Shown here: positions 53,592 through 63,171 of the stretch, one piece after another
Position numbering within the stretch: the first letter of the stretch is position 1
How the letters are laid out: the number at the start of each line of letters is the position of its first letter
Position numbers and translations under genes: made by a program
Assembly: GCF_902500215.1 (NCBI RefSeq)
Contig: NZ_CABVOU010000033.1
Location: 62,001-126,000, forward strand
Direction of reading: 5' to 3'
Length of the DNA: 64,000 bases
DNA from: Halomonas lysinitropha
GTDB taxonomy: Bacteria; Pseudomonadota; Gammaproteobacteria; Pseudomonadales; Halomonadaceae
The notes under the pieces: generated by a model
What the model was told of the DNA's origin: nothing
Seen by the model: the letters and a program-made list of their open reading frames with translations, nothing else
Database searches by the model: none

Positions 53592-54461
53592 ATGGCAGCT
53601 ATCAGCGCCTCCCAGGTGAAGGAACTGCGCGAGCGTACCGGGCTCGGCATGATGGAGTGCAAGAAGGCACTCACCGAAGCCGGTGGTGACATCGACGTCG
53701 CCATCGAGAATCTGCGCAAGAGTTCCGGGCTCAAGGCCGCCAAGAAGGCCGGCCGTACCGCTGCGGAAGGCGCCGTGGTGACCCGCGTCGCCGACGACAG
53801 CTCCTTCGGTGTCGTGGTCGAGATCAATTCCGAGACCGACTTCGTTGCCCGCGATGAGAACTTCACGGCCTTCGCCGACAAGATTGCCGATGCTTTCTTC
53901 GCCGCCAAGAGCGAAGACGTGGCCGCAGTGATGGAAGGTGCGCTGGAAACGGCTCGCGAGCAGCTGGTACAGAAGATCGGCGAGAACATCGGCGTGCGCC
54001 GCTGTGCCGTGGTCGAGGCACCGGAAGGGGGCGTGGTGGGCGAATACGTCCATGGCGGTCGCATCGGTGTGCTCACCGTGCTCAAGGGCGGCAACGCCGA
54101 AGTGGCCAAGGATGTCGCTATGCACGTAGCGGCCATCAACCCGACCGTGGCGCTTCCCGAGGACATGCCGCAGGCGCAGCTGGATGCCGAGAAGGCGATC
54201 ATCCTCGCGCAACCCGACATGGCCGGCAAGCCCGAACAGATTGCCGAGAAGATGGTGCAGGGCCGTCTCAAGAAGTACCTGGCGGAGAACAGCCTGACCG
54301 AGCAGCCCTTCGTCAAGAATCCGGACCAGACCGTGGCCGAGTTCGTCAAGGCGGCCGGCGGCGAGGTCATCGGTTTCACCCGCTTCGAGGTGGGCGAGGG
54401 CATCGAGAAGGAAGAGGTCGACTTCGCCGCGGAAGTGATGGAACAGGCCAAGCGCAGCTGA
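53592..54461 (+). CDS. tsf: Elongation factor Ts
   Basis: Nucleotide exchange factor for EF-Tu. 289 residues (E. coli 283). The N-terminal UBA-like part is [20 protein letters not shown]; the core has [15 protein letters not shown], and the C-terminal coiled-coil part has [20 protein letters not shown] and [12 protein letters not shown] at 53592 has GAGG 8 nt upstream; GTG at 53583 is less likely. Confidence 0.99.
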   Translation: MAAISASQVKELRERTGLGMMECKKALTEAGGDIDVAIENLRKSSGLKAAKKAGRTAAEGAVVTRVADDSSFGVVVEINSETDFVARDENFTAFADKIADAFFAAKSEDVAAVMEGALETAREQLVQKIGENIGVRRCAVVEAPEGGVVGEYVHGGRIGVLTVLKGGNAEVAKDVAMHVAAINPTVALPEDMPQAQLDAEKAIILAQPDMAGKPEQIAEKMVQGRLKKYLAENSLTEQPFVKNPDQTVAEFVKAAGGEVIGFTRFEVGEGIEKEEVDFAAEVMEQAKRS

Positions 54462-54485
54462 GGTCTCAGGTTCCAGCAGGAAGAT

Positions 54486-54507
54486 GGCGTGCGCGCGAGC
54501 GCACGCC
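54486..54507 (+). other. Hairpin between tsf and pyrH
   Basis: A perfect 9-bp stem, GGCGTGCGC/GCGCACGCC, with a GCGA tetraloop; only TTCGTGT follows. It may be a weak terminator or an mRNA processing or stability element. Confidence 0.5.
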
Positions 54508-54576
54508 TTCGTGTATCCGGCCGGTGAATCCGGCCACCCATCAGGTCCCATGCGTCGAGAACCCGGGAGAGACCCC

Positions 54577-55344
54577 ATGACCACTGCCGATCACCCTGCC
54601 CCCAGCAAGCCCGAGAAGACCCGCACCGAAGTCTCCAAGTACAAGCGTATCCTGCTCAAGCTCTCCGGCGAGGCCTTGACCGGCGATGCCGATTTCGGCA
54701 TCGACCCCAAGGTGCTGGATCGCCTGGCGCTGGAGATTGGCCAGCTGGTGGGCATCGGCGTCCAGGTCGGCATTGTTGTCGGCGGTGGCAACCTCTTCCG
54801 CGGGGCGGCCTTGCACGAGGCGGGCATGGACAGGGTCACCGGTGACCACATGGGCATGCTGGCCACGGTGATGAATGCGCTGGCCATGCGTGATGCCCTG
54901 GAGCGTTCCAACATTCGCTCGCGGGTGATGTCGGCGATTCCGATGAGTGGCGTGGTGGAGCATTACGACCGCCGAACGGCCATTCGCTACCTGACGTCCG
55001 GCGACGTGGTACTGTTCTCGGCTGGCACCGGCAATCCTTTCTTCACCACGGACTCCGCGGCCTGCCTGCGCGGCATCGAGATCGACGCCGATGTGGTGGT
55101 CAAGGCTACCAAGGTCGACGGGGTCTACGACAAGGACCCGGTCAAGCACCCCGAAGCGGTCAAGTACGAGCAGCTGTCCTATGATGATGCGCTCGACCAG
55201 AAGCTCGGGGTGATGGATTTGACCGCCATCTGCCTGGTGCGGGACCATGATATGCCCGTACGGGTCTTCAACATGAACAAGCCGGGTGCCCTGCTGAACC
55301 TGGTGGTGGGTGGCAAGGAAGGCACGCTGATTGACAGAGGGTGA
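54577..55344 (+). CDS. pyrH: Uridylate kinase
   Basis: Phosphorylates UMP to UDP. 255 residues, somewhat longer than E. coli (241) because of a 20-residue N-terminal extension rich in Pro, Lys and Thr. [13 protein letters not shown] carries the phosphate-binding lysine and [16 protein letters not shown] the glycine loop; [20 protein letters not shown] and DGVYDKDP are UMP-kinase signatures. ATG at 54577 follows GGAGAG. frr starts 4 nt after the stop, indicating one transcript. Confidence 0.98.
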   Translation: MTTADHPAPSKPEKTRTEVSKYKRILLKLSGEALTGDADFGIDPKVLDRLALEIGQLVGIGVQVGIVVGGGNLFRGAALHEAGMDRVTGDHMGMLATVMNALAMRDALERSNIRSRVMSAIPMSGVVEHYDRRTAIRYLTSGDVVLFSAGTGNPFFTTDSAACLRGIEIDADVVVKATKVDGVYDKDPVKHPEAVKYEQLSYDDALDQKLGVMDLTAICLVRDHDMPVRVFNMNKPGALLNLVVGGKEGTLIDRG

Positions 55345-55348
55345 GACA

Positions 55349-55906
55349 GTGATCGACGACATCAAGAAGGATGCGCAGAGCCGCATGAAGAGGAGCCTCG
55401 AGGCTCTTCACCAGAACTTCAACAAGATCCGTACCGGTCGAGCGCACTCCAGTATCTTGGATGCGGTCACCGTGGATTACTATGGTAGCCAGGTACCGCT
55501 CAATCAGGTGGCCTCGATCAATACCGAGGACGCCAGAACCTTGAGCGTGGTGCCCTGGGAGCAGCAGATGGTGCCCAAGATCGAGAAGGCCATCATGACC
55601 TCCGATCTCGGTCTCAATCCGGCGAGCGCCGGCAACGTGATCCGCGTGCCCATGCCGATGCTCACCGAGGAGACGCGCAGGGGCTACATCAAGCAGGCCC
55701 GCCAGGAAGCCGAGCATGCCCGGGTTGCCGTGCGCAATGTGCGCCGTGATGCCAACGGGGATCTCAAGTCGCTGCTCAAGGATAAGGAGATCACCGAGGA
55801 CGAGGAGCATCAGGCCGAGGAAGCCATCCAGAAGCTCACCGACAGCATTGTCGCCGAGATCGACAAGGCGTTGGAGTCCAAGGAACACGACCTGATGCAG
55901 GTCTGA
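55349..55906 (+). CDS. frr: Ribosome recycling factor
   Basis: With EF-G it splits post-termination ribosomes. 185 residues, exactly the E. coli length when GTG at 55349 is used; GAGGGTGAG lies just upstream. [20 protein letters not shown] opens the three-helix bundle, and [18 protein letters not shown] and [20 protein letters not shown] are diagnostic. A TTG at 55331 would add six residues. Confidence 0.98.
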   Translation: MIDDIKKDAQSRMKRSLEALHQNFNKIRTGRAHSSILDAVTVDYYGSQVPLNQVASINTEDARTLSVVPWEQQMVPKIEKAIMTSDLGLNPASAGNVIRVPMPMLTEETRRGYIKQARQEAEHARVAVRNVRRDANGDLKSLLKDKEITEDEEHQAEEAIQKLTDSIVAEIDKALESKEHDLMQV

Positions 55907-55956
55907 GAAGGTTAGGCGTCACCGGCGAATGGCATTGCCGGCGATGTAACGCCTTT

Positions 55957-55998
55957 CGACGAACGGCAGGCAAGACGTCTGCCGTTCGTCGGCCTTCA
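55957..55998 (+). terminator. Hairpin after frr, probable terminator
   Basis: A 13-bp stem, CGACGAACGGCAG/CTGCCGTTCGTCG, with a 9-nt loop, followed by GCCTTCAT. T-poor tail, so it may only attenuate read-through into uppS. Confidence 0.55.
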
Positions 55999-56024
55999 TG
56001 CTTTTACCCGCCATGCGAGACATC

Positions 56025-56813
56025 ATGACGTCACCGCAGTCCCCCCGTTCCGGGGTCACTTCTGACGATGGACACGCGGCCGGCGAGGCGCCATTGCCGC
56101 GCCACGTGGCCATCATCATGGACGGCAACAATCGCTGGGCGAAGGCTCGGGGCCTGTCCGGGGTGCGTGGCCATCATGCCGGCGTCGAAGCGGTGCGCGC
56201 CGTGATTCGTCGTGCCGCCGAGCGTGGCATCGAGACCCTCACGCTGTTCGCCTTCTCCAGCGAGAACTGGAAGCGGCCCACCAGCGAGGTCAATGCGTTG
56301 ATGGAGCTCTTCCTCCTGGCGCTCCGTCGTGAGGTCAAGAAGCTTCACCGGCACGACATTCGCCTCTCGGTGATCGGTGACCGCAGCGGCTTCTCCACCT
56401 CGATCCAGAAGCATATCGTCAGCGCCGAGGCACTGACGCGGGACAATAGCGGCCTGCATCTGGTGATCGCGGCCAACTATGGGGGGCGCTGGGACATCGC
56501 CGTTGCCGCCCGGCGGCTGGCCGAGCGGGTCGCCGCCGGCGAGCTCGATCCCGAGATGATCGATGAGCGGGCCCTCGACGAGGCGATCAGCCTGTCCGAC
56601 GATGCGCCAGTGGACCTGTGCATCCGCACCAGCGGCGAGCGGCGTATCTCCAACTTCCTGCTCTGGCAGATGGTCTATGCCGAGCTCTATTTTACCCCCG
56701 TGCTGTGGCCCGACTTCGATGGCGCCGCTTTCGACCTCGCGCTGGCCGACTTTCAGGGCCGGCAGCGGCGCTTTGGCATGACGGACGAACAGATCGAGGC
56801 GCAAGGTGCTTAG
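56025..56813 (+). CDS. uppS: Undecaprenyl diphosphate synthase
   Basis: Cis-prenyltransferase making the C55 lipid carrier for peptidoglycan and O-antigen. 262 residues from ATG 56025. PRHVAIIMDGNNRWAKARGL holds the catalytic Asp and the pyrophosphate loop (E. coli has GNGRW); FSSENWKRP, AANYGGRWDI and RTSGERRISNFLLWQ complete the conserved regions. Three in-frame ATGs (55998, 56013, 56025) precede the core; the last has a GAGA nearby, and the choice is uncertain. Its end overlaps cdsA by 8 nt. Confidence 0.95.
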   Translation: MTSPQSPRSGVTSDDGHAAGEAPLPRHVAIIMDGNNRWAKARGLSGVRGHHAGVEAVRAVIRRAAERGIETLTLFAFSSENWKRPTSEVNALMELFLLALRREVKKLHRHDIRLSVIGDRSGFSTSIQKHIVSAEALTRDNSGLHLVIAANYGGRWDIAVAARRLAERVAAGELDPEMIDERALDEAISLSDDAPVDLCIRTSGERRISNFLLWQMVYAELYFTPVLWPDFDGAAFDLALADFQGRQRRFGMTDEQIEAQGA

Positions 56814-57606
56814 ACAACGGATCATTACCGCGGCCTGGCTGATCCCCCTGGCCTTGTTCGGCCTGTTCGGCCTGGAGGGCGAGGGGTTCCGGCTGTTCAC
56901 CGCCGCCGCCGTGCTGCTCGCCGCCTGGGAATGGGCCAACCTTGCCGGTATCACCGCATCGGCTCCTCGCCTACTTGCGGTGGGGGGCCTCGCCGCGCTG
57001 CTGGCATTGAGCTGGGTGACAGGCGCTGCGCAGTCGGCCTGGCTGCTTTGGCTGGGCGCGCTGGGCTGGCTGGTCAACCTCTACTGGGTGACCGGTTACC
57101 CTGCGCGCCTCGCGCAGTGGCAGTCGGCCGCCATGCGCCTGGCGATGGGCCTCTGGGTGCTATTGCCGACCTGGGTGGGCTTCAGCGTGCTGCGTGAGGG
57201 CGGTGCCGTCTGGCTGCTCTTCGTGCTGCTGCTGGTATGGGGCGCCGACATTGGCGCCTACTTCGTCGGCCGAGCCCTCGGCCGCCACAAGCTGGCTCCC
57301 AGCGTCAGCCCCGGCAAGACCTGGGAAGGCGTGGCCGGCGGTCTGGCCGTCACCGCGCTGCTCGCGGTCGGCTTCGCCGCCTGGCAGGGCCTCGGCGTCG
57401 CCGGTGGGCTGCTTCTGGTGGTGGCGACGGCGGTGGTGACCCTGGCCTCGGTGCTGGGCGATCTGCTCGAGAGCATGCTCAAGCGCCATCGCGGGATCAA
57501 GGATTCCAGCCAGCTATTGCCCGGGCACGGAGGAGTGCTGGACCGGGTCGACAGCCTGACCGCCGCGGTTCCGCTGTTCGCCCTGCTGTACGGGGGGCTG
57601 CTGTGA
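56806..57606 (+). CDS. cdsA: Phosphatidate cytidylyltransferase
   Basis: Integral membrane enzyme making CDP-diacylglycerol for phospholipid synthesis. 266 residues with about eight membrane segments. The family signature runs [20 protein letters not shown] then [15 protein letters not shown], with the metal-binding Asp residues. GTG at 56806 inside the end of uppS follows GAGGC. Its stop overlaps the dxr start as GTGA. Confidence 0.97.
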   Translation: MLRQRIITAAWLIPLALFGLFGLEGEGFRLFTAAAVLLAAWEWANLAGITASAPRLLAVGGLAALLALSWVTGAAQSAWLLWLGALGWLVNLYWVTGYPARLAQWQSAAMRLAMGLWVLLPTWVGFSVLREGGAVWLLFVLLLVWGADIGAYFVGRALGRHKLAPSVSPGKTWEGVAGGLAVTALLAVGFAAWQGLGVAGGLLLVVATAVVTLASVLGDLLESMLKRHRGIKDSSQLLPGHGGVLDRVDSLTAAVPLFALLYGGLL

Positions 57607-58784
57607 CTCTGGAGCGTGTAACCGTACTGGGCGCCACCGGCTCCATCGGCACCAGCACCCTGGATGTGCTCGGCCGTCACCCGGAACGCTACCGGGTGCA
57701 TGCCCTGACCGCCCACCGCTCCCGGGAGTCGCTGCTGGCTCAGTGTCGACGCCATCGGCCGGCGGTGGCCGTGCTCGATGCCGAGGAGGATGCCGCCTGG
57801 CTGCGCGGGCAGCTGGCCGAGGCCGGCCTGGCCACCGAGGCGCGGGCCGGTCGAGAGGCGCTGGTCGAAGTGGCCGAAGCCCGCGAGGTGAATACCGTGA
57901 TGTCGGCTATTGTCGGTGCGGCCGGTCTGCTGCCGACGCTGGCCGCAGTGGAGGCCGGCAAACGAGTCCTTCTCGCTAACAAGGAGGCCCTGGTGATGTC
58001 CGGGGCGCTGTTCATGGACGCCGTTACGCGGCACGGCGCCACCCTCCTGCCCATCGATTCCGAACATAATGCCATCTACCAGTGTCTACCCGTCGACCAT
58101 CGTGGAGGCCTGGTGCGTCACGGGGTGACGCAACTGCTGCTGACCGCTTCCGGGGGGCCCTTTCGCGGCTGGTCCCGGGACGATCTGGTCAGGGTGACCC
58201 CGGATCAGGCCTGCGCCCATCCCAACTGGTCCATGGGGCGCAAGATCTCGGTGGATAGCGCCACTCTGATGAACAAGGGGCTCGAGCTGATCGAGGCATG
58301 TTGGCTTTTCGATGCCCGTCCCGACCAGGTTCAGGTGGTAGTACACCCCCAGAGCGTGATTCACTCCATGGCGGCCTACAGCGATGGCTCGGTAATTGCC
58401 CAGCTGGGTAACCCGGACATGCGGACTCCCATCGCCTATGGTCTGGCCTGGCCGGAGCGCATCGATGCCGGGGTAGAGGCCCTGGATCTCTTCCGGATTG
58501 CGCGGCTCGACTTCGAGCCCGCCGACGAGGTGGCCTTTCCCTGTCTGCGCCTGGCCCGGGAGGCCATGGCCGCGGGCGGTACCGCGCCGGCGGTGCTCAA
58601 TGCCGCCAACGAGGTAGCCGTGGAGGCCTTCCTCGCCGGCCGCCTCGGTTTTACCGCCATCGGCGAGTTGGTAGGGCGGGTGTGCGACGAGTGTCCTGTC
58701 ATGCCGGCCGATGATCTCGAGACTATTCTCGAGGTCGATGCTCTCGCCCGCCGGGCGGCGCGTGTCCGGTTGGCGCGGCAATGA
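57603..58784 (+). CDS. dxr: 1-deoxy-D-xylulose 5-phosphate reductoisomerase
   Basis: First committed step of the MEP isoprenoid pathway, using NADPH. 393 residues (E. coli 398). [18 protein letters not shown] is the NADPH site; [37 protein letters not shown] and [20 protein letters not shown] hold the metal and substrate residues. GTG at 57603 overlaps the cdsA stop; the frame is open far upstream inside cdsA, which is a shadow. Confidence 0.98.
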   Translation: MTLERVTVLGATGSIGTSTLDVLGRHPERYRVHALTAHRSRESLLAQCRRHRPAVAVLDAEEDAAWLRGQLAEAGLATEARAGREALVEVAEAREVNTVMSAIVGAAGLLPTLAAVEAGKRVLLANKEALVMSGALFMDAVTRHGATLLPIDSEHNAIYQCLPVDHRGGLVRHGVTQLLLTASGGPFRGWSRDDLVRVTPDQACAHPNWSMGRKISVDSATLMNKGLELIEACWLFDARPDQVQVVVHPQSVIHSMAAYSDGSVIAQLGNPDMRTPIAYGLAWPERIDAGVEALDLFRIARLDFEPADEVAFPCLRLAREAMAAGGTAPAVLNAANEVAVEAFLAGRLGFTAIGELVGRVCDECPVMPADDLETILEVDALARRAARVRLARQ

Positions 58785-58823
58785 TGCGCGCGCCTCGACG
58801 CTGTTGATTGCAAGGAGATTGCC

Positions 58824-60182
58824 TTGGGCCTGATCCAGAACGTGCTGGCCGTGATCGTGGTGCTCGGCCTCTTGATCACCTTCCACGAGTTCGGACACTT
58901 CTGGGTGGCCCGGCGCTGCGGCGTGAAGGTATTGCGCTTTTCCGTGGGCTTCGGCAAGCCACTCTGGTCGCGCCATGATCGTCATGGCACCGAGTTCGTG
59001 GTGGCCGCGATTCCGCTGGGCGGCTATGTCAAGATGCTCGACGAGCGGGAAGGCTCGGTTGACCCTGACGAGCGCGACCAGGCCTTCAACAACAAGACGG
59101 TCTGGCAGCGTATCGCGGTGGTCTCCGCCGGCCCGCTGGCCAACTTCCTGTTGGCCATCGTCGCCTACTGGGCGCTGTTCGTGGCCGGTACCACCGCGGT
59201 GGCGCCAGTGATCGGTAGCGTGGCGGAGGACTCGCCGGCCAGTCGGGGTGGTCTCGAGGCCGGCCAGGAGATTACGGCGGTACGCGGCGATTCGGTACGC
59301 ACCTGGGACGAGATCAACCTCAAGCTGATAGCGGCCATCGGGGCCAGCGGAGAGCTAGAGGTACAGGCCCGCGACGAAGCGACCGCCGACCCCCGGACCT
59401 ATCGTTTGCCGGTGCAAGATTGGCTGGTGCGTCAGGATCCTCCCCGGCCGCTGCCGAGCCTGGGACTGACCCCCTGGCAGCCGGATATCCCCGCGGTGCT
59501 GGGTCAGGTGATCGAGGGTGAGGCGGCCGCCGAGGCCGGCCTGCAGGTGGGTGATGAGGTCGTTGCTGTCAATGGAGAGCCGGTGACGGACTGGATGGCC
59601 TTCGTCGATCGGGTTCGCGCCAGCCCCGGCGAGCCTCTCGACCTTGAGGTGCGACGCGACGGCGAGCGTCGCTCGATCATCCTGACCCCCGGCAGCACCG
59701 AGCTGGAGGAGGGCGTGACGATCGGCTATATCGGCGCCGGCGTCGAACCCGTCGAATGGCCTGACGAGTATCGTCGCGAGATCCGCTATGGCCCGGTGGC
59801 GGCGGTGGGTCAGTCGCTGTCGCGTACCGGCGAGATGACGGTGCTGACCCTGGGGGCCATCCGCAAGATGGTGGTGGGCCTCATTTCACCGTCGAACCTC
59901 TCCGGCCCCATCACTATCGCGCGTATTGCCGGCGAGTCGGCGCGCTCCGGACTCGAGAGCTTCGTCAGCTTCCTGGCGTATCTCTCCATCAGCCTGGGAG
60001 TGCTCAATCTGCTGCCGATTCCGGTGCTCGACGGTGGCCATCTACTCTATTATCTGGTCGAGGTGGTACGCGGTCGCCCGGTGTCCGATCAGGCCCAGGC
60101 CGTGGGCTTGCGTATCGGCCTGGCACTGGTCGGTACCCTGATGCTGATGGCGCTCTATTTCGACCTGATGCGGCTCTGGTAG
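58824..60182 (+). CDS. rseP: Intramembrane site-2 protease RseP
   Basis: Zinc metalloprotease that cuts the anti-sigma factor RseA in the envelope-stress response and clears signal peptides. 452 residues. HEFGH in TM1 (near residue 22) and LDGGH near the C-terminus form the metal site. Two PDZ domains lie between (GSVAEDSPASRGGLEAGQEI and GEAAAEAGLQVGDEVVAVNG). The start is TTG at 58824 with AAGGAG 6 nt upstream. Followed by bamA as in E. coli. Confidence 0.97.
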   Translation: MGLIQNVLAVIVVLGLLITFHEFGHFWVARRCGVKVLRFSVGFGKPLWSRHDRHGTEFVVAAIPLGGYVKMLDEREGSVDPDERDQAFNNKTVWQRIAVVSAGPLANFLLAIVAYWALFVAGTTAVAPVIGSVAEDSPASRGGLEAGQEITAVRGDSVRTWDEINLKLIAAIGASGELEVQARDEATADPRTYRLPVQDWLVRQDPPRPLPSLGLTPWQPDIPAVLGQVIEGEAAAEAGLQVGDEVVAVNGEPVTDWMAFVDRVRASPGEPLDLEVRRDGERRSIILTPGSTELEEGVTIGYIGAGVEPVEWPDEYRREIRYGPVAAVGQSLSRTGEMTVLTLGAIRKMVVGLISPSNLSGPITIARIAGESARSGLESFVSFLAYLSISLGVLNLLPIPVLDGGHLLYYLVEVVRGRPVSDQAQAVGLRIGLALVGTLMLMALYFDLMRLW

Positions 60183-60225
60183 CCGGGAGCTGGCTTGTCA
60201 GTGGCCAGTACAAATGTATAAGGTG

Positions 60226-60239
60226 CCTGTCTAGACAGG
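60226..60239. promoter_or_regulatory. 14-bp perfect palindrome before bamA
   Basis: CCTGTCTAGACAGG is a perfect dyad 31 bp before the bamA ATG, downstream of a TATAAG-like sequence at 60217-60222. It could be an operator or fold in the bamA leader. Confidence 0.35.
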
Positions 60240-60269
60240 ACGGCAGATCAACGCGAGCGAATCGACTGC

Positions 60270-62609
60270 ATGAAAATCAAGACCATCGGACTGGCGGCGC
60301 TGCTGCTCGTAGGTGCCCAGGCGGCACAGGCACAACCTTTCGACGTTTCCGACATCAGGGTTGAGGGGCTGCAGCGGGTTTCTCCTGCCTCCGTGTTCAA
60401 TGCCTTTCCTGTCAGCGCCCGTGACCGGGTCGACGAGCGCGAGCTTGCCGAGGCGGCCCGGGAGCTCTTCGCTACGGGTCTCTTCGAGGATGTTCGGCTG
60501 GCCCGCGAGGGGGATGTGCTGATCATCCAGGTAGTCGAGCGCCCGACCATCGCGCGACTCAACATCGAGGGCAACAGGCAGATCGCCGATGAGGATCTGC
60601 GCAACGGTCTCAAGCAGGCCGGGCTGAACGAGGGCCAGGTACTGCAGCTCTCCACCCTCGAAGAGATCCAGCGCGAATTGGAGGGCGTCTATCAGTCTCA
60701 AGGGCGCTACAGTGCGCGGATCGATACCTCTGTCGAGGAGGTCGGCGAAGGCCAGGTCCAGGTCAACATCGATATCGACGAGGGGGCGGTGGCCAAGATC
60801 CGCCAGATCAATATTGTCGGCAACCGTGACTTCGACGATGACGAGCTGCGCGATGTCTTCGAGCTTGACGACAAGCCGGGCTGGTTCTTTGGCTGGTTCT
60901 CCAGCGACGAGTACTCCCGCGAGGCGCTGTCCGGTGATCTGGAGCGGCTGCGCTCCTTCTATCTGGATCGCGGTTACGTGAACTTTAACATCGAGTCCTC
61001 CCAGGTCTCGATCAGTCCCGACAAGTCGCGGATCTTCGTCACCGTGAACATCGACGAGGGTCGGCAGTATCGACTGGGTGAAATCCGCTTCGCCGGCGAC
61101 CTGAGAATTGCCGAGCGGGAGGCCCGCGAGCTGCTGGAAGTGGAAACCGGCGAGATCTTCTCGCGCAGCGATGTCACTGCCTCCGCGGAGGCCTTGCGCT
61201 CGCGGCTGGGGGCCGAGGGCTTTGCCTTCGCTAACGTGGACGGTATTCCCGAGGTCGCCAGCGGCGACGATACGGTGAACCTGACTTTCCGTGTCGAGCC
61301 GGGTCGCCGGGCCTACGTGCGGCGTATCGAGTTCGCCGGTAACACCACCACCCAGGATGAGGTGCTGCGGCGCGAGATGATCCAGATGGAGGGTGCGCCG
61401 GCTTCGACCGAGTCGATCAGTCAGTCGCGTCAGCGCCTGGAGCGCCTCGGCTTCTTCAAGCAGGTCGATGTGGAGACGCGTCCGGTGGCCGGTGAGCCTG
61501 ATCAGTTGGACGTCACCTACACCGTCGAGGAGCAGCCGTCGGGGTCGATCTCGGCGAGCATCGGTTTCTCCCAGAGCGCCGGTGTGATCTACGGTGCCTC
61601 GCTGTCGCAGAACAACTTCCTGGGGACCGGCAACCGGCTCAACCTGGGTGCCCAGCGCAGCGACACTTACACGAGCCTCAACTTCGGTTTCACTGACCCC
61701 TACTGGACTCTGGACGGCATCTCGCGCGGCTATAATCTCTTTTATCGCGAGACCGACTACGAGGACTCCGATATCTCGACCTACTCCACCGACGCCTTCG
61801 GCGGGGGCATCAACTTCGGCTATCCGATCAACGAGCTGACACGACTGAACTTCGGCGCCAGCGCCGAGGACCTGTCGATCAAGACCTATCGCGACACCCC
61901 GGCGGAGATCATCCAGTATGAGCAGGATCAGGGGAGTGATGCCCAGAGCCTGAAGTTGACCGCCAGTTGGACCCGCAACAACCTCAATCGCGGCATCATG
62001 CCCACCGCCGGCAACTACCAGCGCCTGTCGCTGGAGACGGCGGTGCCCGGCAGCGACGCCGAGTACTACAAGCTGCGCGCTCGGGCCCGCCAGATCGTGC
62101 CCTTCAACGAGGAGCAGACCTGGGGGCTGAAATTCAGCGGCGAGCTGGGTTATGCCGACACCGTCGGGGATGACCCCTACCCGTTCTACGAGAACTTCTT
62201 CTCTGGCGGTCTGGGCTCGGTCCGCGGCTTCACCGGCAACACCCTGGGGCCGGCTACCACCGAGCGTAATGGCGGTAATGATCGCACCCTCGGCGGCAAT
62301 GTGCTGGTGGAGGGCAGTGCCGAGGTGCTCTTCCCCATGCCATTCGTCGAGGATCAGCGCTCGCTGCAGGCTTCGCTGTTCCTGGATGCCGGCAACACCT
62401 TCCTGACTGACTGCTACGACGTGCCCGACGGGTTCACCTCGGCGTGCGAGTCCGGCGTGGACCTGGGTGAGCTGCGCTATAGCGCGGGGATCGGTCTGTC
62501 CTGGCTGACGCCGGTGGGGCCGCTGACGTTCAGCGTCGCCGAGGCGCTGAACGACGAGGAGGGTGACGATACCCAGTTCTTCCAGTTCTCGCTGGGTCAG
62601 ACCTTCTGA
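60270..62609 (+). CDS. bamA: Outer membrane protein assembly factor BamA
   Basis: Central Omp85 protein that folds and inserts outer-membrane beta-barrels. 779 residues. A signal peptide ending AQAAQA is followed by QPFDVSDIRVEGLQRVSP, the first of five POTRA domains (to about residue 420). The barrel ends with the FSLGQTF terminal-Phe signature. The conserved loop SGGLGSVRGFTGNTLGP carries the VRGF motif. Ribosome binding site weak. Between rseP and skp as in E. coli. Confidence 0.98.
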   Translation: MKIKTIGLAALLLVGAQAAQAQPFDVSDIRVEGLQRVSPASVFNAFPVSARDRVDERELAEAARELFATGLFEDVRLAREGDVLIIQVVERPTIARLNIEGNRQIADEDLRNGLKQAGLNEGQVLQLSTLEEIQRELEGVYQSQGRYSARIDTSVEEVGEGQVQVNIDIDEGAVAKIRQINIVGNRDFDDDELRDVFELDDKPGWFFGWFSSDEYSREALSGDLERLRSFYLDRGYVNFNIESSQVSISPDKSRIFVTVNIDEGRQYRLGEIRFAGDLRIAEREARELLEVETGEIFSRSDVTASAEALRSRLGAEGFAFANVDGIPEVASGDDTVNLTFRVEPGRRAYVRRIEFAGNTTTQDEVLRREMIQMEGAPASTESISQSRQRLERLGFFKQVDVETRPVAGEPDQLDVTYTVEEQPSGSISASIGFSQSAGVIYGASLSQNNFLGTGNRLNLGAQRSDTYTSLNFGFTDPYWTLDGISRGYNLFYRETDYEDSDISTYSTDAFGGGINFGYPINELTRLNFGASAEDLSIKTYRDTPAEIIQYEQDQGSDAQSLKLTASWTRNNLNRGIMPTAGNYQRLSLETAVPGSDAEYYKLRARARQIVPFNEEQTWGLKFSGELGYADTVGDDPYPFYENFFSGGLGSVRGFTGNTLGPATTERNGGNDRTLGGNVLVEGSAEVLFPMPFVEDQRSLQASLFLDAGNTFLTDCYDVPDGFTSACESGVDLGELRYSAGIGLSWLTPVGPLTFSVAEALNDEEGDDTQFFQFSLGQTF

Positions 62610-62636
62610 TCCGGCCCTCATCAAGGAGCCCCCACC

Positions 62637-63143
62637 ATGCGCAAGCTTTCCGCCGTCCTTTGCTTCGGCTTGCTGGCCGCCGTCACCCTGCCGGCTCAGG
62701 GCGATGAAGTGGCCTTGCTCGACTGGCGCGCTGCGTTGATGGAGACCGACGCTGCCCAAAGTTCCATGAACCAGTTGCGCAACCGTCTCTTCGACCAGCA
62801 GCAGGAGGCGGAGTCCCTGGGCCAGGAGCTGCAGCAGATGCAACAGCGTCTCCAGCAGCAGGGCGAGAGCATGACCGAGACCGAGCGGCGTACCTCCATG
62901 CAGGAATTTCAGCGCAAGGGGCAACGCTTCGAGCAGCTGCGCCAGGAGATCGGCCAGGCGCGCCAGCAGTCCGAGCAGCAGTTCCTCCAGCAGGCCGAGC
63001 CCAAGCTGGACCAGGCCGTTCAGCAGGTCATCGAACGCCACGGGGTCGAGGTGCTCGTGGAGCCGAACGGCGTGCTGCATTCCGAACGGGAGATGCAGAA
63101 CCTGACGGGGGAAGTTACCGAGATCCTCAACACCCTCTACTGA
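62637..63143 (+). CDS. skp: Periplasmic chaperone Skp (OmpH)
   Basis: Trimeric holdase for unfolded outer-membrane proteins. 168 residues. A signal peptide (MRKLSAVLCFGLLAAVTLPA) is followed by VALLDWRAALMETDAAQSSM, and a long Gln/Glu-rich coiled coil (QQMQQRLQQQGESMTETERR) that forms the tentacles. AAGGAG lies upstream. Sits between bamA and lpxD. Confidence 0.95.
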   Translation: MRKLSAVLCFGLLAAVTLPAQGDEVALLDWRAALMETDAAQSSMNQLRNRLFDQQQEAESLGQELQQMQQRLQQQGESMTETERRTSMQEFQRKGQRFEQLRQEIGQARQQSEQQFLQQAEPKLDQAVQQVIERHGVEVLVEPNGVLHSEREMQNLTGEVTEILNTLY

Positions 63144-63171
63144 GCCGGCCGACCCACTACAGCGAGTTCCC

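Noticed and set aside
57237..58784. N-terminally extended Dxr reading from inside cdsA
   Set aside because: The extension is out-of-frame cdsA; the GTG at 57603 overlaps the cdsA stop and gives the family length.
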